Assembly: GCA_000310025.1 (NCBI GenBank)
Contig: FN649746.1
Location: 1,249,924-1,313,923 of the forward strand
Length of the DNA stretch: 64,000 nucleotides
Direction of reading: 5' to 3'
Source of the DNA: Ectocarpus siliculosus
Lineage: Eukaryota; Sar; Phaeophyceae; Ectocarpales; Ectocarpaceae
Made by a program: the position numbers and the translations under genes. Positions 49,202 through 57,680 of the stretch are shown in pieces; the stretch's first letter is position 1, and every line of letters starts with the position of its first letter. The notes beneath the pieces are model-generated. The model saw only the letters and a program-made list of their open reading frames with translations, did not search any database and was not told where the DNA came from.

Positions 49202-52200
49202 CTCTCTCTGTCTCTGTCTCTCCGTCTCTCTCTCTCTCCTCCTCTCTCTGTCTCTCTCGCAAGACCAAGTTAAGAGTCCCGACAAAAAAAAATGAATCCC
49301 ACACATGTCGAAGTTGGTTCGCGCTGGCTGTGCGGAATGGCCGTCGTCGATACGCAGCAGCACCCAACACAGAACCTCACGCGAAACGAAAGCCATGCAT
49401 GACGACAGTGTCCGCCATCCCCCCAGCTGCTGATAACAAATTACGCAAACAGACGCGGGCCGATACATCTGCCACCGAGGAGGACACGCATAGACTGTAC
49501 AGAGATTTGTGTTTTGGAATTAGCATTCAGAGTATTGTGCTTTTTTCCAGTTTTACCCGCTGGCACTGACGTATTTTCATTGGCCAACCTCTAGCCCAGT
49601 CTTGCTACGTAGTAGAGAAACACACACGTCTCCACCGCGGCCCGCCAGTCGGGGAGGGGCGCAGACTAGAACAGACTGAGTCTCGTTCATTTGCCGGTTA
49701 GCGCGGTCGATGCAACTGAAAGAAACACGCACACGATTACGTACTAAATATGTGTGCTTCGAACCTGCAGGTACAGGGAAACACCCCGGGGTCCGGGACC
49801 GTCGTCGAACTTCTGCAGAGCCAGGTCCACCAACGTTGGAAACCCATACGCCAAGAGCGGCGCCGCACTTGGCTCCAAGAGCTGAGGAACACCACACAGG
49901 GGGACAAGGGACATGGGAAGAGCCAACGAGTACGTTGAGAAAGGTGCTGGCAATAAGAGGGCGTGAGAGGAAACGGGCAGGGTCAAGCAAGGCCCTCGGA
50001 ACATGAAAGTTACACTACGTCTGTCGACTTGTACTGCTGCCTTCACGCGTTTCCGGTCGACCGATTCAAACGTTCCCCGAAGAAAAAAGTGGTAACGGTT
50101 TTGTGCCCATGGTAATTCCGTGGAAGTCGTTTGCGAAGTCGTCCACAGAGTGCGTGTGAATCACGCTGTGTCCCACGATTCGAGACACAATCATACAGAT
50201 CCCATTTCGATACGGTGAAGCACACAGTGGTGTTCGAGGTTTTAAACCTGCAACGCCACGTGCAGTCCGCTCCAATGCAACCGCTCCCCGTCGCTGTCCG
50301 GATCAGACCCGGATGCCGTCGGGTGGGCGCCGCCGCTGCTCAGGCCTCGTTCGAGTACGGGAACCCAGCGGTCGATGACGGGGCTGAACGTCCCGTGTAG
50401 GCAGGGGGAGCGGAAACCCGTCGAGGTGGCGATAGTTGAGCGACAGACAAAAGGAGAGGGGGGGAGGTGAGGACCATGATAAAACAGATCGATTTCAATG
50501 TTTTTTTACTGTTAATGATAGTCTAGAAAAGTGCAAGTCGAAAGTAATTTGCTGTGTGAAATTCCCACTGAGAAAACGTGTACGGCCCGCAGCAACTATA
50601 TAATACGACGGGCTGAAAGAATATCAGTCGGATACGTGCGGTTTGAGATGTACCCCGTATCGCACACTCGTGCAGAAGAACCGCCTTCTCGCGGGAATCA
50701 CACGGTACGGTACGACGGTACGGTACGGCACGGTACTTCTCTCCAAGGCGGCAGCAAACACAGAAAATACACTGCTCGACGTTGCACGGGGCTCCGGACT
50801 GGCGCATAACCCCCCAACCCACCCGGCCGTACCGTGATGCGTGGCCAGCCGTTTGGCAGCATGAGGTTTTCGTGAACAACTATCTCCCACTGCATCTGTA
50901 CTACAACATCGCAAGAGCAGGAACGGTGCTTCGACATACAACGGGTCCGAGGCCATTTGACTGACGACATCACTTGATCCTATCCCCTCCCCCCCACAAA
51001 GCCATCTTTGGCAAAAGTAGGGTAAGTAGGAAGGAACGATTGGTCATGCGTGATCGGTCCTGTTATAACAATGCTCCGCCCTCTCGACGGCGCGCGGTCA
51101 ACGCTCTGCCAACGAAGACATGCAAAACACGAGTACCCCCCCCCCCCAAAAAAAAAAAGACTCCGCGTTGCCCCATAGTGAGCACTGATGCCACGCGCTT
51201 ACCTCAGCACCTCCACGTACTCCTTCGCGCGGATTCCTCCGGCCCTCCTCGCCATCGACTGCGCCCAGGCTCTCGTCGACGCCTCCCTGTGCACCAGTAG
51301 GGTCAGCACGCCAGGCCAGTGCTGATTCCATTCTTCCCCTGAGAAGACCCCCTCGCCGGAGCTGGTAACCTGAGCTCTCGAATGGGGGCGGGCGGCGAGG
51401 AAACGGCGAGCGTTCAGTCCGCGGCGAAACACAAACGGCGGGGGAGACGATGGTCCAAGGGAATGGGACGGTGAAACGTCAGCAATACAACACCGGAGAG
51501 TGGTGCAATATCGAGTAGAGACTGCCTATCAATGACGATAAATCAAACAAACCCAAGTTCGCGAAGAACGGTTGAGGTTTTCATCAAAGCATAAACACAC
51601 AGGGATGATTTTGGTGGAGACTTTATCCCAAATATTCAAGGCGTCCTTCTGCGTGGCCGTTGTCAACCCCCACAAGAGCCCAAATGGACGAGAAGGAGCA
51701 GTCAAGCCCGTTTTCGTCTCGAGAAGAATGAGGTTTCTCTTCCCGTCGTTGTCTCAAGGGTTCCCCCTCGCCTCCACCTCTGCGCCACCGCATGCTACCG
51801 AAGCGACACTGCCGCTTAGGAGGTTCCCGGGCTATTCCGTGCACAAAACAACTGCCAGCAACCTCCCAACAGCAGTACCTGCGAAAGGGCCGCCAAGAAG
51901 GCTCCTTCTATCCCACCGTCCTCCAGCAGCTGCGAGTAGGACAACACCTCCCAGAACGCCAGGGTGCCATCCACCCCGAGAGGGAACGACGAAGAAGCAG
52001 TGGCAGCAGCCCCCGTGGTTTTGCAGGCTTCGCCGTCGACTCCTGCTAACCCTTGTCCGGTCGCTACCGTCCCGGACCCCGCCCCGTCCGATCGCGCCGG
52101 TATTCCGGCTGGCGCTTTCCCGGTAGAGCGGAAGGAGCGTTGGAGCCGGTCTCGGTCATGTTCGAGGACCGCCGCTTCAAGCCTCTGGGTCTCGGCGGGC

Positions 52201-54157
52201 CTGGGCAGCCGGACGGAGATAAGAACAAGTTACTATTGCTGTCGGGTATCGTGGGGGGCCGGGATGCCAGGCTGTTTCCCTCATATGTACTGAGTGTCAT
52301 TATAAGCCGCTGTTTTTTCCTAGGAACCCCAGCATTGGTTCGTTGACTGGGAGCGTTCCAGGCGTGTGCTCTGTTGTGCGACACCAACACGAGGACTTAC
52401 AGTAGCACGCCACACAAACCGAGTGCAAAAGTAGACCATTCCCACAGAAGAACCCAACCATTTCTCCATCACATTTCACCAACACTCACGTGATTCCTTC
52501 GTAGGCGCCGCAACTTGGCCGTGCAGATGTGCACGCGAGGTGTGGCGATCATGCCTACGGCGACTACAGTTTTTCCCATTATTTGAATTAAATCAGCGCT
52601 CACACACGGCGTTTCTTACAAAACTAAAATAACAATCGCCGATGTACGCGTACCGTTCTTCCTCCGAGAGCAGCCTCGCCAGTACAGTTTCCTTGGCGGC
52701 GTGGTAACGGCGGAGGCAGCGCTTGCACGTGGAGAGTTGGAGGCTCACCGTCTGCCAAACAATACCTACCCCGGTGAGGCTGTCCGAGCTGGACAAAGGG
52801 CGGAGGTGTGGGGACAGGAAGAGGTTAGATAGATCTCCTATGGACACGTTCGCTGTGACGGGGCTTCAGATCCTGTAGACCAAAGAAGCTCATCCATGCA
52901 AGGGGATTTGTCTCCTCATCCCCAAGAAGCTATGACGCGTGAAGCGAAGATCTCTCCAACCACCCGCGTGCATCCCTGCTGTACCTGGTTGTGCTGGTGT
53001 CTGAAGTCACCGGCGCGTACGGCAGCCCTTCGCTTTCGCACCCACCATCCAACGATAGCAGCATTTCAGCCATGGCATCTGGATACCTGCCAGGAGAGGA
53101 AGTGTGTATTGATTGCAGTTTGCCTAATGCTTAGTATTATAGTGCACACACCACGTCGTAAGGGAGCACGAACAACGGCGGGATTTCGATTATTTTGCCG
53201 GTGAATTCAAGACGAGCGTGTGTCCGAAAAACCGAAAACGACCTTCTGGTGAGGAGCCCTTCGTTAGATGAAGCAAGTTATCAAATTATCAATATAATGC
53301 ATGACTTCGAAGTATATTGTAGCGACGTGTGCTACCTTGTGCGTGATTGCAGGATGCTCTTCCGCATTTCTCGAAGTCAGTCAAAACGACGATTGAATAT
53401 CCGTGTCCCTCGCTAACATGTCCGGTGTACTGCTGTATGCGGGGCGACACCTACAAATGTATGAGAGCGGGCACTGCCGCGTGCATGCTAACGTTCAGTA
53501 CCATTTACACTTGGACAAAGTTGCCTGGTGCATGGACAGCAGTGCCGTTACCCGCCATGGGACACCGTGGAACCATAGAACACCACGGGACACCACGGTG
53601 CCCAATGGCACACCGCGGGACGCCATGGCGAGCCATTGGATACCACGGCACACCGTGGCACGCCATGGGACACAGGGGGATGTCATGGTACGCCATGGCA
53701 CATGATTGGACACCACGGCACACCATGGGACACCACGGTGAACAATGGCACACCATCATGCACCATGGCACACCGTGGGCCGCCATGGGACACCATGGGC
53801 CGCCATGGGACACCATGGGATGCCATGGGATGGGACGCTGTGGGACACCACGGTGCACCATGGCACACCGTGTGGGACGCAATGGGACATGACGACGGGT
53901 TTAAGCACAGAGTCAGAAGTCATGAGACACTTCCCGACGCCATGAGACGCCATGGACCACCGTGGGACGCCATGGAGAAAGGGTGAACCATGGCACACTT
54001 GTGGGACGCCGTGGGATACCACGGTGCACCATGGACCGTGTAGATGTGTGCCATTTATTTTGTTCCCCCCCAACCAGGCCATTCCAGCGAGTCTTTGATA
54101 GGACCACAAGTCTCCAACCAAGCCGGGCACACCTGCTTCTTTTCACTACTGTACCCC

Positions 54158-54207
<50 letters not shown>

Positions 54208-54634
54208 GAGTATTCGAGTATGCATATGAAAGTTTGCAAGCTACAGCAGTGTGCAACCAACACTACATGTTTCTCTAGTTACTGTATGTAAGTACAGGGA
54301 CGATCATTTCTCACCTGCACCACCAGTGCTCCGGATGCCTGAGCAGCAACTCGGCCACGGCCTCAAACGGAAAACCGAATCCCTGGGCACTTCTGTGCAG
54401 ATCATCATACTCCTGCTCGAAGCGAGAGATGGCGGCCTCGCAGCCTGCTGCTGTAAGGTCTATCGTGTCGGTCGCGAGGTCGTGCTGCTGCTCCTGCTGC
54501 TGCGGCGGAATCTCCGCGTCCTGCTCGCCTTGGGCAGGTTGCTCCTGGCTGAAAATCTCCTCATCGCCGAGTTCTCCTTCCTCCAGGTTGCTCTCATCGC
54601 TTTGGCCGTCGACGCTTATCACCTCAACATCCAT
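27034..54634 (-). CDS. SEN1: Sen1/senataxin-type superfamily 1 RNA/DNA helicase
   Basis: About 27 exons join in phase from ATG 54634 to the stop at 27034-27036, giving about 2,900 residues, close to senataxin length. Recovered exons (high to low) are: 54634-54315, 52788-52620, about 52042-51879, 51369-51203, 50383-50248, 49881-49765, 48791-47771, 47314-47166, 46195-46040, 45239-45021, 43921-42416, 42058-41817, 41550-41326, 40904-40781, 39462-39364, 39012 or 38988-38720, 36256-35344, 34918-34731, 33259-33139, 32795-32691, 32618-32570, 32366-32294, 31555-31446, 30798-30756, 30358-29944, 29439-28429, 27690-27034. Sen1-family enzymes unwind RNA-DNA hybrids 5' to 3', end non-coding transcription and clear R-loops in the nucleus. 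Weak points are the join between exons 2 and 3, the donor at 42416 and the donor at 35344. Details are in the three sub-entries. Confidence 0.88.
34560..34730. repeat. (AAC)n / (GTT)n microsatellite
   Basis: Imperfect AAC/CAA trinucleotide repeats run for about 160 bases on the plus strand. On the coding (minus) strand they are (GTT/TTG)n and start just after the donor at 34730 of the motif Ia helicase exon. The poly-Asn and poly-Val frames across it are artefacts. Confidence 0.9.
36277..36890 (-). mobile_element. 3' fragment of a LINE with zinc-knuckle C-terminus
   Basis: A 153-codon minus-strand frame (36424-36885) reads GKLKEGIGMKTYLDGPMDYA, then RVGDLDLPERRTRYTSRR, TCPCGKSEESRPHIVGECEL and DRWWAQEALEDGDKMCKNFF. 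The CxC...H...C pattern near the end is the usual C-terminal zinc knuckle of LINE reverse transcriptases. The copy ends on the minus strand in GGTCAATGGTCAAA, ATGAGTACG and a poly(C) run (plus-strand G-run at 36277-36293). It is a different subfamily from 37505-38115, at clearly lower protein identity. It is 5'-truncated and sits in the helicase intron 36257-38719. Confidence 0.82.
36980..37150 (-). repeat. SINE-like repeat, poly(C)-ended
   Basis: A G-run is followed by TGTACTCATAGTCGTGCATG, CGTTAGACCATTGACCTCGC, AAGCCGGGACG, CACGCCGGGTTCTCACCGGA and a small hairpin AGCGCTAAGCGCC. The element matches 40590-40752 in inverted orientation over about 140 bases. It has no coding frame. Read on the minus strand it ends GGTCAATGGTCTAACGACT...ATGAGTACA(C)n, the end also used by the LINE copies. 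Confidence 0.75.
37505..38115 (-). mobile_element. Best-preserved 3' end of the poly(C)-tailed LINE
   Basis: Two overlapping minus-strand frames, 38056-37820 and 37819-37535, are separated by one stop or frameshift. They read KEGIGFKDYLHGPMDAG, RTGDIGLRERRRRHRTVDD, CDCGFECEDSVHVVAECPWY, then LGRIQGTYREMFEAWNREER and SDIGRIDRLGKTFLSHLW. The CxCxxxC...H...C knuckle is that of LINE reverse transcriptases. The 3' end runs through AGGACGCGTGGTCAATGGTC, TAACCGCTAAGGCATGCAAA and ends GAGTACG(C)n (plus-strand G-run at 37520-37526). The reverse-transcriptase core itself is absent, so this is a dead, truncated copy in the helicase intron. Confidence 0.85.
38098..38235 (-). repeat. Two small poly(C)-ended repeat remnants side by side
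   Basis: Two G-runs (38100-38118 and about 38174-38180) are each followed by GTACT(C/A)AT and then by a GTTAGAC/GTTGGACCATTGAC-like segment. Each is a short fragment of the shared 3' end of the LINE/SINE family, inserted next to the LINE copy 37505-38115. Confidence 0.55.
38720..43921 (-). CDS. Helicase middle region: disordered linker, beta-barrel, TND first half
   Basis: Exon 42416-43921 encodes about 500 residues, mostly disordered Gly/Ser/Ala-rich linker, ending TELHKLVLSSWTVPELFAAS, the conserved Sen1 entry motif before the core. Exons 42058-41817, 41550-41326, 40904-40781 and 39462-39364 follow with VPTRFQSVEQYLEVFRGLLL, HRFAHDDVLLLSLAKP, RPETVVAIGARSK, KGKVRVTRLEGLSTSTREF and VALEAS. 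These match the barrel/stalk part of Sen1, including the (T)TSxREF signature. The next exon (to 38720) continues PYLVDEASFADACKRLSS and then DIAGPAESLMRSLGCLASFR. That last segment is the first half of a TFIIS N-terminal domain; the second half is on the next exon, across a 2.46-kb intron filled with retroelement fragments. Confidence 0.8.
40590..40752 (+). repeat. SINE-like repeat, poly(C)-ended
   Basis: The copy runs CCTCACGGCGCTTCGCGC, a GTGAAAACCCGGCG segment, GTCCCGGCTTTGTAGGGAT, GCGAGATCAATGGTCTAACG and GGTATGCACGGCCATGAC, ending TACACCCCCC. It is the inverse of 36980-37150. A C-run and GAGTACTCC at about 40570-40590 suggest another fragment just upstream. It lies in the helicase intron 39463-40780, close to the donor of the exon ending at 40781. 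Confidence 0.7.
45021..54634 (-). CDS. Helicase N-terminal region (SEN1_N-like), exons 1-10
   Basis: The protein starts MDVEVISVDGQSDESNLEEG, an acidic tail with an EGEL motif, then a Gln/Glu-rich stretch. Exon 2 has WWCSSDSLTG and CKRCLRRYHAAKETVLARLL, a Cys pair of the kind seen near the start of the Sen1 N-terminal domain. Exons 3-10 are helical and Leu/Ala-rich (FWEVLSYSQLL, EWNQHWPGVLTLLVHREAST, PVIDRWVPVLERGL, FPTLVDLALQKF, RLFVPYVQGLTEIVKN, LEAVWEFIFLQ), as expected of the large alpha-solenoid that binds RNA polymerase II and other partners. The 1,021-base exon 47771-48791 carries poly-Ala and Ser/Gly runs. Intron 1 (52789-54314) contains a minisatellite and a GA repeat. The exon 2 to 3 join is unresolved: the strong donor GTAAGA at 52619 is phase 0, but the exon-3 acceptors in the right frame need phase 1, so a small exon may be missing near 52.1-52.6 kb. 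Confidence 0.8.
45850..45985 (+). repeat. Dispersed CCAAT-core repeat copy
   Basis: This copy matches 4300-4445 through GGTCCCAGGTCATGG, the AGCATTTT area, GGCGTCTTTTCATTGGTCAG and an ACACACATACACACA end. It is in the helicase intron 45240-46039, antisense to the gene. It lacks a frame and looks like a short non-autonomous repeat. Confidence 0.65.
47335..47388. repeat. (GAA)n microsatellite
   Basis: About 18 GAA units lie on the plus strand. On the coding (minus) strand they form a (CTT)n tract ending roughly 20 bases before the acceptor of the helicase exon 47314-47166, so the microsatellite serves as that intron's pyrimidine tract. The poly-Glu and poly-Ser frames across it are artefacts. 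Confidence 0.9.
49090..49262. repeat. (CTGT/CTCT)n compound microsatellite
   Basis: The stretch comprises CTGTCT hexamers, then TGTC tetramers, then CT dinucleotides with short interruptions. It lies in the helicase intron 48792-49764. The Arg/Glu-rich and Ser/Leu-rich long frames spanning it are composition artefacts. Confidence 0.9.
49495..49760 (+). repeat. Interrupted copy of the CCAAT-core repeat
   Basis: Two pieces resemble the repeat at 4300-4445. The first includes GCTGGCACTGACGTATTTTC and ATTGGCCAAC; the second includes TTTGCCGGTTAGCGCGGTCG followed by AAAGAAACACGCACAC. About 110 unrelated bases separate them. The copy lies next to the donor of helicase exon 49881-49765. The match is weaker than for the other two copies. 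Confidence 0.4.
50995..51160 (+). mobile_element. Short 3' fragment of the poly(C)-tailed LINE
   Basis: It contains AAGTAGGAAGGAACGATTGG, GTGATCGGTCCTGT, CAATGCTCCGCCCTCTCGA, a diverged GCGGTCAACGCTCTGCC and ATGCAAAACACGAGTAC, then about 12 C and 11 A. It matches the last 150 bases of the copies at 1195-1436 and 37505-38115. It is in the helicase intron 50384-51202, antisense to the gene, and ends about 45 bases before the donor of the exon that ends at 51203. Confidence 0.75.
53545..54040. repeat. Degenerate minisatellite built on CACCATGGGACACCACGG
   Basis: About 500 bases consist of variants of a 9-11 bp word such as CACCATGGGA or CACCACGG. Much of the sequence is near-palindromic, since CCATGG is its own complement. 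Several frames on both strands stay open and read as His/Gly/Thr/Trp repeats, which are not genes. It lies in helicase intron 1. Confidence 0.88.
54160..54205. repeat. (GA)n microsatellite
   Basis: About 21 GA dinucleotides lie on the plus strand in helicase intron 1, about 110 bases downstream (in gene direction) of the first exon's donor. No other feature is seen here. Confidence 0.9.
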
Positions 54635-55049
54635 GGCATATCCTAATAGCAGAGGGACCACCAGCACACGTGCAAATCCCGCCGTTCTAAACCGCGCTCG
54701 CCGAGGTGTGCTGAAGGCTACAGTCCCGTGAGGATCTACGAAAAAGAAAAGTCAACGCAGTGCGCTGTCATGCCCCTAGTTTTCTCGGCTGGAGCTAAGT
54801 CTTCGAGTGCAACAAGAGATACTATCGTCCATGCAACTGCACTCGCCCTCTCTCTTTCTCCCTTTCCGCATGACTTCTACTCTCCGGCACGCAGTGACCC
54901 GAAACAACACGGCAGCTAAGATGCGCCGCTCTTACTACGTCGTACACCAACATCTCCGAAAAAATGAAAAAATGACTCATGTTCGTGTATGTGCCGGTTT
55001 GTTGCACACACGACCATCTCTTCCACACTACCCACCAACAACAAGAGAG
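54635..55049. promoter_or_regulatory. Divergent intergenic region, probable bidirectional promoter
   Basis: About 415 bases separate the start codon of the helicase gene (minus, 54634) from the first in-frame ATG of the plastid protein gene (plus, 55050). Both 5' untranslated regions and core promoters must lie here unless there are upstream non-coding exons. I see no clear TATA box. A pyrimidine-rich stretch (CTCTCTCTTTCTCCC) is near 54845-54870. The call rests on gene layout, not on a recognised element. Confidence 0.5.
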
Positions 55050-57461
55050 ATGCCGCCATTATACCAGCCATGGTCGGCAATGCTGCTTTCTAGCTTGCTC
55101 GTGTCCGCCCCTTTCGGTTCCGGAGTCATTGGGTTCAGCACGCCCTCTCTGTTCCGAGCAAGCTCCTCCTCAGCTGGAGGGCGCACGTACGCCAGGCGGA
55201 GCAGGTCCTGGAAGCAACGCCCAGAAGGACGAAAGACGTCGTCGATACCGAGTATGTCTTTGCCAGCGGAGGGTGGGCCAACGAGCAGGAGCCGGGCAAT
55301 CGGACTTGGCATGGCATCTCTCTTCTCATTGGCCGTGGCCCCAACGCCTGGTCTTGGGCTTGACCCTGTCCGCAAGGTAGAGGTTGGGATCTCAACAGCA
55401 GTACTTGTATAAGCCCGAACTTGGCCAGTGCCGTACATGCGGTGGCTGCTCCCAAGGCATGGATCCAAGAACGAGTATTACGCACCTAGGCACAAGCCAC
55501 GTAGCTTGATAAGTAAGCGCTGAGAAGTGGTTCATGCAACATCTTGCCAGCAGAACACGAACTGCTGTGGGTCAACTTTGTTTCGGTGCATACTTGGAAT
55601 ACAGTGTAGAGGAGTACACACAGCAGTAGATTACAGCACATTCCAATCGGCAACGGTGAGCCAGACCGCGGTCATCTTGGGAGGAAGTGCAACCTTTCGT
55701 GCCTGCACAGGCATCTTCGGTTATGAAAACTATCGAAACGCGCCTGCTGTTGGAACCTCCCGCGCTGCCATAACGCAAGCTGGCCATCATGATTGGTCTC
55801 TTGTTGCCTCGTCTTTCGACGATGGATTTGAAGTGCCTATTTAGGGTGGCATGTTTCGAGGTCGTATCAATGAGCTGGGTGATGGCGACAACATGAAATG
55901 CTACTTGGAATGTTTGACCAGAAGAGTACTTTTCCATCCCATCCCCATCCCATTCCCATGCGATTTCGATGGGAGCACCATCCCACCACTTCACGGGAAC
56001 CGATCGGTTTCCCCTGCAGATCGTTACACGGTGCCCGTTACTTGTGATCAATATTCATCCGCCAGGTACAAGAGCAACTACGCATCCGAGCACAGGAGGA
56101 GTTCGACAACGTAGAGGCTCTTGCTTCACCAGAGGGAGGCAAGACCATCCAGCCTGTTCTTGCTCTGGTACCTATCATCACGTGAGCTTTGTACACCTTT
56201 CCTGCATCTCCAACATGTCCCTGAGAAATCGTTGAACTGTTCGTTCTCAGCAGTTTGTAAGCGACCAATTGAGGCTACGACAGCGGTATGTGTCGACTTG
56301 GGCCGTAGATTTTGGACAGGTGGAGGCGTCGTGCTGCGTTATATGCAATATCATATCTGCAGTTGCCCGGTTTCTCCCCCCCAAAACACTTGATGTAGCT
56401 TGAAACACGAAATAGGCATCACTACCTGAAGACTACGGAACAGGAGGTTTTGTAGAAATGTAAGAGGCTTTTGTTTTCTGCAGAGACGACTAAATGCGTT
56501 TTGCTATCATTCCCCGAGAGGACTTCAGGACGGCGCCATGTGTGTCTAGATTCGTGGTTCAAACACACACGTTTTGTTTTTTTTCGGATGTTGTTTAAGG
56601 TTGGTATGGGTTCATTGCTGTCGTTGCCAGTGATGCTCCATGTCTTGAGCTAAAGCAATAACCAATCCAGCCGCGCTTCCTCGCACAGCAGGCTTGAGCC
56701 TCGAAACAATCACTGTTTCTGGCCGAAAGGACGTTTTCGCATGGGGCAGTGGTAGAGGATACAACGTATGCGGTGTTTTAGCACACACTTGGTCTACACA
56801 GCCGGGAGAGTGTCAATGTCCACTTATACGGTGTTTTTGTCAGGCTGACGCTGTTGCTGCGATGCCGGTCGCCCTCTCACCCAACCATCCTGAAGACTAA
56901 ATATAATTTAAAGTCTCATTGTCGCGTGTGCTTGTCTCGTTCCCCGCGCGCCTCAAACGGCAAAGGCTTCGACTGCAACTGGACGAGGTCGAGAACAATC
57001 TCAAAGACCCACGGCGGTTCGGAGCCGCGTTGACCATCCTGCAAGCTCAAGACTTCCAGAAGAAAGACATCAAGCGCGTGTTCAACGCGTACAGCGACAA
57101 CATCTACTACTTGCCAGATTCGGACCGGGAAAACAAGTACCTCCAGGGCGGGGCGACGCCTTCCAGCCGACAAACGCTGCAGTATCTCCTCCGAAACGAC
57201 GTGATCGACAACGTCGAGGCTCTCACTGCGGAGATCGCTTATCTAATCAGAGAGAGGGAGTCCGGGGGCGAGGACGGGAGCGAGGCAGACACCGATGAGA
57301 AGGACTTGAGGATGTACTTGGGGAAGTGCAAGCAGGGCTTCGACAAGTACCTGGGCATGGTGCTGCAGAACGAGATCGACGAGGCAACAGACATGGCCAA
57401 GGTGGCCTTGGCCAGCAAGAGAAGGGGAAACGCACCCGCTCCCGCGAAAATGCCTCTGTAG
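55050..57461 (+). CDS. Predicted plastid (thylakoid-lumen type) helical protein, 312 aa
   Basis: Three exons join in phase: 55050-55376, 56066-56181 and 56966-57461 (TAG), giving 312 residues. The N-terminus MPPLYQPWSAMLLSSLLVSA, then GSGVIGFSTPSLFRA, looks like a signal peptide followed by a heterokont-type Phe at the cleavage site (VIG/FSTP) and a Ser/Arg-rich transit peptide. A second hydrophobic stretch (SRAIGLGMASLFSLAVAPTP) could direct thylakoid import. The mature part is mainly helical: VQEQLRIRAQEEFDNVEALA, LRLQLDEVENNLKDPRRF, KKDIKRVFNAYSDNIYYLPD, SSRQTLQYLLRNDVIDNVE and KCKQGFDKYLGMVLQNEIDE. I do not recognise a named family. The size and four-helix character recall lumenal PSII-associated proteins (PsbQ or Psb31 type), but that is only a resemblance. 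A second ATG at 55080 could also serve as start. The gene is divergent from the helicase gene. Confidence 0.75.
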
Positions 57462-57680
57462 CAAGCTTGTTTGCTAGCGAGAACTGGGGGAGTTTGTTCG
57501 ATGCTTCTAGAAACCAGTAGAAAGGTTCTGTATCGTGCTCTTTCCGTCTAGACGGTCTCCCGCCAATCCATCATCGGTAGCTATAGAGCGGTGGGATGTA
57601 GCCCTGTTGTGTTGATGGGTGTAACTGTGCTGAGTGCATGTTGTCAACCTTGCAGTTGAACATAAAGTATAAAAAGGCTG

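Noticed and set aside
48945-49569. Arg/Glu-rich and Ser/Leu-rich frames of 127-210 codons
   Set aside because: They are translations of the (CTGTCT)n and (CT)n repeat in a helicase intron.
53347-54130. Several 100-180 codon frames rich in His, Gly and Trp
   Set aside because: All arise from the CACCATGGGA-type minisatellite.
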